The notes under the pieces are model-generated. The model searched no databases. It saw nothing but the letters and a program-made list of their open reading frames with translations, and was not told the DNA's origin. This document shows, in pieces, positions 58,809-64,000 of a DNA stretch of 64,000 nt (position 1 is its first letter; the number at the start of each line of letters is the position of its first letter). The stretch comes from Vampirovibrio chlorellavorus (GTDB lineage Bacteria; Cyanobacteriota; Vampirovibrionia; Vampirovibrionales; Vampirovibrionaceae), in assembly GCA_903866275.1 (NCBI GenBank), contig CAIPMU010000020.1, positions 62,001 to 126,000 on the forward strand. Direction: 5' to 3'. A program made the translations under genes and the position numbers.

Positions 58809-60467
58809 GTGTCGGATAAGGATCTGCCAATGAGTTTAGCGTTTGATGCGACCAGTGCCGCGATGGCGTTTCTAGTGAGCCTCCCCCTTTTGCAGGCGGT
58901 GGCGCTTTACTGCGTGCCGTCTCAGAACCAGTCCAGAATCGCGACGCTGAGCCTGACCTTTGCCAGTTTAACCCTGATGGGTGCGCTCTTGTCGTTTGGC
59001 TGGGTCTTGCTGTATGGCCCCCTGCAAACCGGCTGGCTGACCTTCGACCGAATGACTGCGCTGATTGTGTCCATGATTGCCTTGCTGGGGCTGATTGTTC
59101 AGCGGTTTTCGGTGCATTACATGCAAACGGACCTGAATTACCGGTCCTATTATCAAAAGCTGGCCTGCCTGATCGGGATGTTGCTGTGCTTTGTCTCGGC
59201 TCAAAATGTCTTGCTCATGTCGGTGGCCTGGGTGGGGATGTCCACTACGATGCTGGCGCTGTTACAACATCAGGCGTTGGGAACGGTTTCGGCAACGGCG
59301 GGCGCTCAGGCTCGTCAGGTTTTTCGTGCCGGGGATGCGGCGTTTGTCGCGGCGGCTTTCTGTTTTGTGATGGCCACTGGTAGCTTTCAGATCGCTGCCG
59401 GACTGAATGCCCTTCATCATCCTTCTTGGTGGAGTGCTCTGGCGGCAGGTCTATGGGTGCTGGCGGCCTTCACCAAGACGGCGAACTTCCCCTTCTGTCG
59501 ATGGTTGCCAAACACCATGATGGCCCCGTCTACCGTCTCGGCCATCATGCATGCCGGGTTCGTGAACTCCGGGGCGGTGCTGATTACCAAGCTGGCGGGT
59601 CTTTACGTTCATTTTCCGCAACTGTTGCTGGTGGTGTTTGTGGTGGGTGCAATCACCGCCCTGTTTGGCGCCTGGGCCATGCTGGTTCAGACGGACATTA
59701 AGCGGTATCTGGCCTACTCCACCATTGGCCAGATGGGATTCATGATGATGCAGTGCGGTCTGGGTGTCTATTCCGCGGCCATTTTTCACCTGCTGGCGCA
59801 CGGGCTGTTTAAGTCTTCGCTCTTTCTGGGCGCCGGTTCCATTATCCAGAAAAACCGGGACAAGCAGTTTGTGCATGCCCACGACCAGACTGATGCCCGG
59901 CAGTTCATGCCTCAAAAACGGTTGGTGGTTCCTGCCTCCTTTCTTTCTCCTGCGACGCTTTGGGGCGTGGTGATCTTCGTATTCGGGTTGGCGGGCCTTT
60001 TTGCAGTCGTTCAGGCGATGGATGCCGGCGATGTGGGCTTGTCGGATCTCTATTCGGATTCTGCGGCCCTGTTGCTGTTGTTTCCGGCTCTGGCGTTATT
60101 GCCTCTCACCTGTACCATGCTGGAACATCCGGTTTCGTTGGCCCGAATTGCTCAGTCCATCGGGACAGGCGCGATGTTGTTAATGCTTTACGTCGGGTTT
60201 GAGCACGGCATGCATGCGTTTTTATCGTTGCACGTCACCAACGCCGACGCCATGCCCATTGGCGGCTGGTCGGTGTTCACGGTGGTGTTTGCGCTGGTGT
60301 CCTTGCTCTTTGTGCTCAGCGCCGTTCTGTCCCTTTCGGATAGGCTGGGCCGTCCGTTGATGCCTGCTTCGCTGAAAGCCCGGTTGTATGTCTGGCTGCT
60401 GAATCAGAGTGCCGTGCCCACGGTGCCCGGCTTGATGACGGTTCGCCCCTCTCAAAGTGTTCGATAG
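58809..60467 (+). CDS. dabB: DabB: NuoL/NDH5-like membrane subunit of the DAB inorganic carbon accumulation complex
   Basis: 552 aa; KTANFPFCRWLPNTMMAPSTVSAIMHAGFVNSGAVLI, TDIKRYLAYSTIGQMGFMMMQCGLG, LAHGLFKSSLFLGAGS; directly upstream of DUF2309. Confidence 0.9.
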   Translation: MSDKDLPMSLAFDATSAAMAFLVSLPLLQAVALYCVPSQNQSRIATLSLTFASLTLMGALLSFGWVLLYGPLQTGWLTFDRMTALIVSMIALLGLIVQRFSVHYMQTDLNYRSYYQKLACLIGMLLCFVSAQNVLLMSVAWVGMSTTMLALLQHQALGTVSATAGAQARQVFRAGDAAFVAAAFCFVMATGSFQIAAGLNALHHPSWWSALAAGLWVLAAFTKTANFPFCRWLPNTMMAPSTVSAIMHAGFVNSGAVLITKLAGLYVHFPQLLLVVFVVGAITALFGAWAMLVQTDIKRYLAYSTIGQMGFMMMQCGLGVYSAAIFHLLAHGLFKSSLFLGAGSIIQKNRDKQFVHAHDQTDARQFMPQKRLVVPASFLSPATLWGVVIFVFGLAGLFAVVQAMDAGDVGLSDLYSDSAALLLLFPALALLPLTCTMLEHPVSLARIAQSIGTGAMLLMLYVGFEHGMHAFLSLHVTNADAMPIGGWSVFTVVFALVSLLFVLSAVLSLSDRLGRPLMPASLKARLYVWLLNQSAVPTVPGLMTVRPSQSVR

Positions 60468-60479
60468 GAGTTTGATGTC

Positions 60480-63422
60480 ATGGTTGAGTTCTCCAAACAG
60501 AATATTCCGGAGTCGGGCGAGTCTGATTTGACCTCTGTTCAATCGGATTTGCTCAATCAATCTCTGGATGCTGCGTTCGCCTCTTCTGCCAGTCCCCGGC
60601 CTTCTGCGCCTCAATCGGCATACCCGGCAACGCAGGTGAAGGGTTGGGTCCACGCTGCCGTCCAGCCCTTTGTGAAAGTTTGGCCCCTGCAAACCTTTAT
60701 TGCCTGTAATCCCCTGATTCATTATGAGGACTTGTCCTTTTTTGACGCCATTCAGCAGGCGGAAACCGACTTGCGCTGGCAAGGCCCCTTTCAGCCCGCA
60801 TTCTTAAAGCACCTCTATCGCACTGCAATTGAGGCGGGACATGTTTCAGAGGCACAGCTGAGTGATCATCTGGATACCTACCTGAAGCAGCATCAGCTGG
60901 ATCTGGTCAGGATTGGCCCGGACGCGATGCCCTTGAAGGCTTTTCTTTGGGCGGATTGGGAAGCTGCCTTCAGCAGTGCTACGGATGATGATTTGGCGTT
61001 GCCAGAGGATGACGCAGGTAATGCGGACGCTCTGATGCCCTTTCTCCTGACCTGGCTCAAATCGGAGCGGGCACAGGCCTACTTCATGCAGCATGCCGAC
61101 TCCGGGACACTGTTGTTGTCTGAGCGGGTGGGTGAACTGAGCGGTCAGCCCGTGGCACTTCGGATTGATGAGCAACTGGTGAAGTGGTGTGCCAGTTTCC
61201 TGGATCAAGGGCAGGCGGTCTGGTCCATGCCCAATCGGGAGTTGGGTTTGCGGGGAGCCTGGCAGTTGCTCGCCTGCTATGATCATCATTTGACTGGCGA
61301 TGAAGCCAAGCGGCTGGGGCAGTGTCTGAAACAGTTGCCAGCCGATTCGGATGCCGCCATCGGCCTGCTGTTGAACTGGATAGGTGTGCCCGAGGCTGAG
61401 GCTGAAGCCTATCTCCGTGGGCATTTTGCGGCCTTACCCGGATGGGTTGGTCATTTGCGCTGGGTGACCGAGCAAACCGGGACTGAAACGATTCTCTCGG
61501 ATTATCTGGTGGTGCGCTTGAGTTATGAGTACGCGCTGTCTGCCGCGATTAGCCTGCCTCAATGGCATTGCGAGCCGAATTTGCAGGCACTGGATTCTCT
61601 GTGGCAGGAACACCAGATTCGTTCGGGTCACTCGGGCAAGGAGGTGCTCTCGTTGCCGGAGGTGCAGGCTTTTGCCCGACGCCTGTTGCGGTTGACCGGC
61701 CTGATGAATTTGCCGCTCTCCGCGGTGGCAGGCAGTCTACAAACCACTGGAGAAGCCTTGCTGTGTGCCTTGTCGGAGTTCGACTGGCATCAGAAGGGGC
61801 GCTTGTTGCTCGAAGCGATGGAAGCCGCCTATCAGACGGCCCTGCTTCAGCAGTTGAAACCTCAGGTTCCTGTGTTGGCTGCAGCGCCTGAACCGGGTCA
61901 TTCGGCCCTTCAGGCTCAGGCGGTGTTCTGTATTGATGTGCGATCCGAGTCGTTTCGTCGTCAACTGGAAGCTCAGGGGGGCGTTCAGACTTTCGGGTTT
62001 GCCGGATTTTTTGGGGCCTCCATTCAGCTGACCGCTTTTGGGGATTGTCACAGTAAAGACCTCTGCCCGGCACTGTTAAAACCCGGTTATGTGCTTGCAG
62101 AAGCCCCGATTCCGGATGTGGCGGAACGGGCGCATTGGCATTTGGGAAACAAGCTGAGTCGCAAGCATTTCAAGATGGCGTTACTAAGCCTGAAGCGAGA
62201 ACCCTCGGCCACTTTTGGCTATGTGGAAACTGTGGGTCTGGTGCATTCGGTGCCTATGATTCTGGGTACGCTGTTCCCGCGGTTGTCCCTGAAGCTGAAG
62301 CATTACTTCAAGCACTTGATGGAGCCCAACATTTCGGTGCGCCCGCATTTAACGCCGGATACCATGACGCATACCGCCGATGAGACCTTGCAATTGGGCA
62401 TGCCGCTGGCGGCTCAGGTTCAGGTGGCTGAGGGCATGTTGAACAGTATTGGCCTGCGAGAGGGCTTTGCGCCCTTTGTGCTGCTGTGTGGACACGGGGC
62501 GCAGGTGGCCAACAACCCCTATGCTTCGGCCTTGGATTGTGGCGCTTGTGGCGGCAATCAGGGTGGTTCCAATGCTCGGGTGCTGGCTGAAATCCTGAAT
62601 ACCCTGCAGGTGCGAGAACAGTTGGCTGAGCGAGGCATTGTCATTCCTGCCCGTACCCACTTTTTGGCTGCCGAGCACAACACCGTGACCGATGAGGTCC
62701 AGATTTTAAATACCTACTGCCTGGCCAATGCGGGGTCAGAGGTCGGACGTGAGTTTCAGCGGCTGGAAAAAGTACTGACTGAAGCCGCAGCCAGGAACCG
62801 GGCAGTTCGTAGTGCCTTATTGCCTTCATTTCTGGAACCTTCGTCTTATGCCGGGGAGCATTTACACGACCATGCGATTGACTGGTCCCAAATTCGTCCA
62901 GAGTGGGGACTGGCTGGCAATGCGGCCTTCATTATCGGCCCCAGAAGCCTGACTACCGATGTGAATCTGGAGGGGCGCGCCTTCCTGCATTCTTACGACT
63001 GGCAGAACGATCCCGACGGCAAGGTGCTGGAAGGCATTTTAACCGCCCCGTTGGTGGTGGGCGAATGGATCAACCTCCAGTACTGGTTTTCCCTGATGGA
63101 TAACCACCGTTTTGGCAGTGCCTCCAAGGTGCAGCATAATGTGGTTGGTCAACTGGGCGTCATGTTGGGCAATGCCAGCGATCTCCAGTTGGGCCTGCCC
63201 CAGCAATCGGTGATGCGGGATCCGGAGACGCCTTATCATATGCCCTTACGCCTCACGGCGATTGTGGTTGCCCCAGTGGAGACTGTGAATCGCCTGATTC
63301 AGCGGCAGCCCGTGCTGCAGACCCTCTTTCACAATGAATGGGTTAAGCTGGTGGTACTGGATCCCGTGACGGGCCAATTTCAGCGTTATGGCTCGGAGGG
63401 TCATTGGGCACGGGTGGCTTAA
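60480..63422 (+). CDS. dabA: DabA (DUF2309): carbonic-anhydrase-like subunit of the DAB complex
   Basis: 980 aa; AVFCIDVRSESFRRQLE and LCGHGAQVANNPYASALDCGACGGNQGGSNARVLA. Confidence 0.93.
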   Translation: MVEFSKQNIPESGESDLTSVQSDLLNQSLDAAFASSASPRPSAPQSAYPATQVKGWVHAAVQPFVKVWPLQTFIACNPLIHYEDLSFFDAIQQAETDLRWQGPFQPAFLKHLYRTAIEAGHVSEAQLSDHLDTYLKQHQLDLVRIGPDAMPLKAFLWADWEAAFSSATDDDLALPEDDAGNADALMPFLLTWLKSERAQAYFMQHADSGTLLLSERVGELSGQPVALRIDEQLVKWCASFLDQGQAVWSMPNRELGLRGAWQLLACYDHHLTGDEAKRLGQCLKQLPADSDAAIGLLLNWIGVPEAEAEAYLRGHFAALPGWVGHLRWVTEQTGTETILSDYLVVRLSYEYALSAAISLPQWHCEPNLQALDSLWQEHQIRSGHSGKEVLSLPEVQAFARRLLRLTGLMNLPLSAVAGSLQTTGEALLCALSEFDWHQKGRLLLEAMEAAYQTALLQQLKPQVPVLAAAPEPGHSALQAQAVFCIDVRSESFRRQLEAQGGVQTFGFAGFFGASIQLTAFGDCHSKDLCPALLKPGYVLAEAPIPDVAERAHWHLGNKLSRKHFKMALLSLKREPSATFGYVETVGLVHSVPMILGTLFPRLSLKLKHYFKHLMEPNISVRPHLTPDTMTHTADETLQLGMPLAAQVQVAEGMLNSIGLREGFAPFVLLCGHGAQVANNPYASALDCGACGGNQGGSNARVLAEILNTLQVREQLAERGIVIPARTHFLAAEHNTVTDEVQILNTYCLANAGSEVGREFQRLEKVLTEAAARNRAVRSALLPSFLEPSSYAGEHLHDHAIDWSQIRPEWGLAGNAAFIIGPRSLTTDVNLEGRAFLHSYDWQNDPDGKVLEGILTAPLVVGEWINLQYWFSLMDNHRFGSASKVQHNVVGQLGVMLGNASDLQLGLPQQSVMRDPETPYHMPLRLTAIVVAPVETVNRLIQRQPVLQTLFHNEWVKLVVLDPVTGQFQRYGSEGHWARVA

Positions 63423-64000
63423 ATAATCTGCTTTTGCTCAAGCTGTTGTTGCTCAAGATCCAGTAGTGCTTGCTTGAGGTCACCCCCCCAGCGGTAGCCG
63501 CCTGGTTCGCCATTGCTGCGTATTACGCGATGGCAGGGAATCACCAGAGCAACTGGATTGGCGGCGCAAGCGCTGGCGACTGCCCTGACGGCGCCGGGTT
63601 GCCCGATGCCACGGGCAACATCACGATACGATCTCACTTGCCCGTATGGAATTTGCTGGAGGTAGGACCAGACTTTGCGTTGAAATTCGGTGCCTTGCAG
63701 CGTCAGAGGAAAATCCAGCGGGTGATTTTTGCCCGCTAAGAATTCAGAGATCGCATTGAGCCAGTCTTGTAGTGGTTCCGCTGTGTTGAAATGGCTTGTG
63801 GTGTCTGCATGTTGAGACACTGTAATCAGTTGAGCCTGAGGGTAACGGTTTTGTAGCGAAGTGAACAGGTGTGTTCTGCTGGGTCCGAACTGTAGAAAAC
63901 AAAGCGCATTTTGGGTGGCTCCCAACAGAAGGTGTCCCAGCGGTGAGTGTTCACTGATGCAGAAAATGGTGGCTTCATTTTGTGGTGGTTTCAGGGGCTG
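63419..64000 (-). CDS. Methylated-DNA-[protein]-cysteine S-methyltransferase (Ada/Ogt), 5' end beyond window
   Basis: PCHRVIRSNGEPGGYRWGG active site; manual translation shows the frame is open to position 64000 (QPLKPPQNEATIFCISEHSPLGHLLLGATQNALCFLQFG), beyond the track's start at 63925. Confidence 0.9.
   Translation of the reverse strand, partial: QPLKPPQNEATIFCISEHSPLGHLLLGATQNALCFLQFGPSRTHLFTSLQNRYPQAQLITVSQHADTTSHFNTAEPLQDWLNAISEFLAGKNHPLDFPLTLQGTEFQRKVWSYLQQIPYGQVRSYRDVARGIGQPGAVRAVASACAANPVALVIPCHRVIRSNGEPGGYRWGGDLKQALLDLEQQQLEQKQII

Noticed and set aside
1-64000. CRISPR arrays, tRNA/rRNA genes, IS elements, prophage
   Set aside because: No regularly spaced direct repeats, no tRNA-like cloverleaf spotted by eye, no transposase/integrase motifs in the ORFs. 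A tRNAscan/Infernal run would be needed to exclude small RNAs.

Overview
This 64 kb bacterial chromosomal window is densely coding. I saw no rRNA, tRNA, CRISPR array or transposase. From left to right it contains: (1) an edge-truncated prepilin-like gene, missed by the ORF track, divergent from a modular pilin-anchored surface protein; (2) a glycosyltransferase, a complete type I secretion system (TolC / ABC / HlyD) and a 1461-aa RTX protein; (3) a four-fold-repeat membrane protein, an ankyrin protein, a radical-SAM/SPASM-like protein lacking the N-terminal CxxxCxxC motif, a GNAT, an unlisted RHH protein and amt-glnK; (4) a three-gene beta-oxidation operon starting with a FadE-FadD fusion; (5) a PLP decarboxylase, a GH13 enzyme, a type IA topoisomerase, and a DEAD-box helicase preceded by a double zinc-ribbon/Gly-rich protein with three tandem hairpins between them; (6) an HTH-MBL fusion, a HIBADH-like dehydrogenase and a DUF429 protein; (7) a cluster of two divergent PrkA kinases, SpoVR and YeaH/DUF444, followed by a protein with two FHA domains and a calpain-like protease domain; (8) disordered or lineage-specific proteins, including a DUF4258-like candidate toxin, and an orphan TupA-like binding protein; (9) a LysR-dabB-dabA inorganic-carbon accumulation locus; (10) an Ada/Ogt methyltransferase running off the right edge. 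The strongest candidate for an undescribed system is the PrkA-SpoVR-YeaH-PrkA plus FHA-FHA-calpain neighbourhood (about 43.0-54.1 kb). All family calls come from reading motifs by eye; no database search was run.
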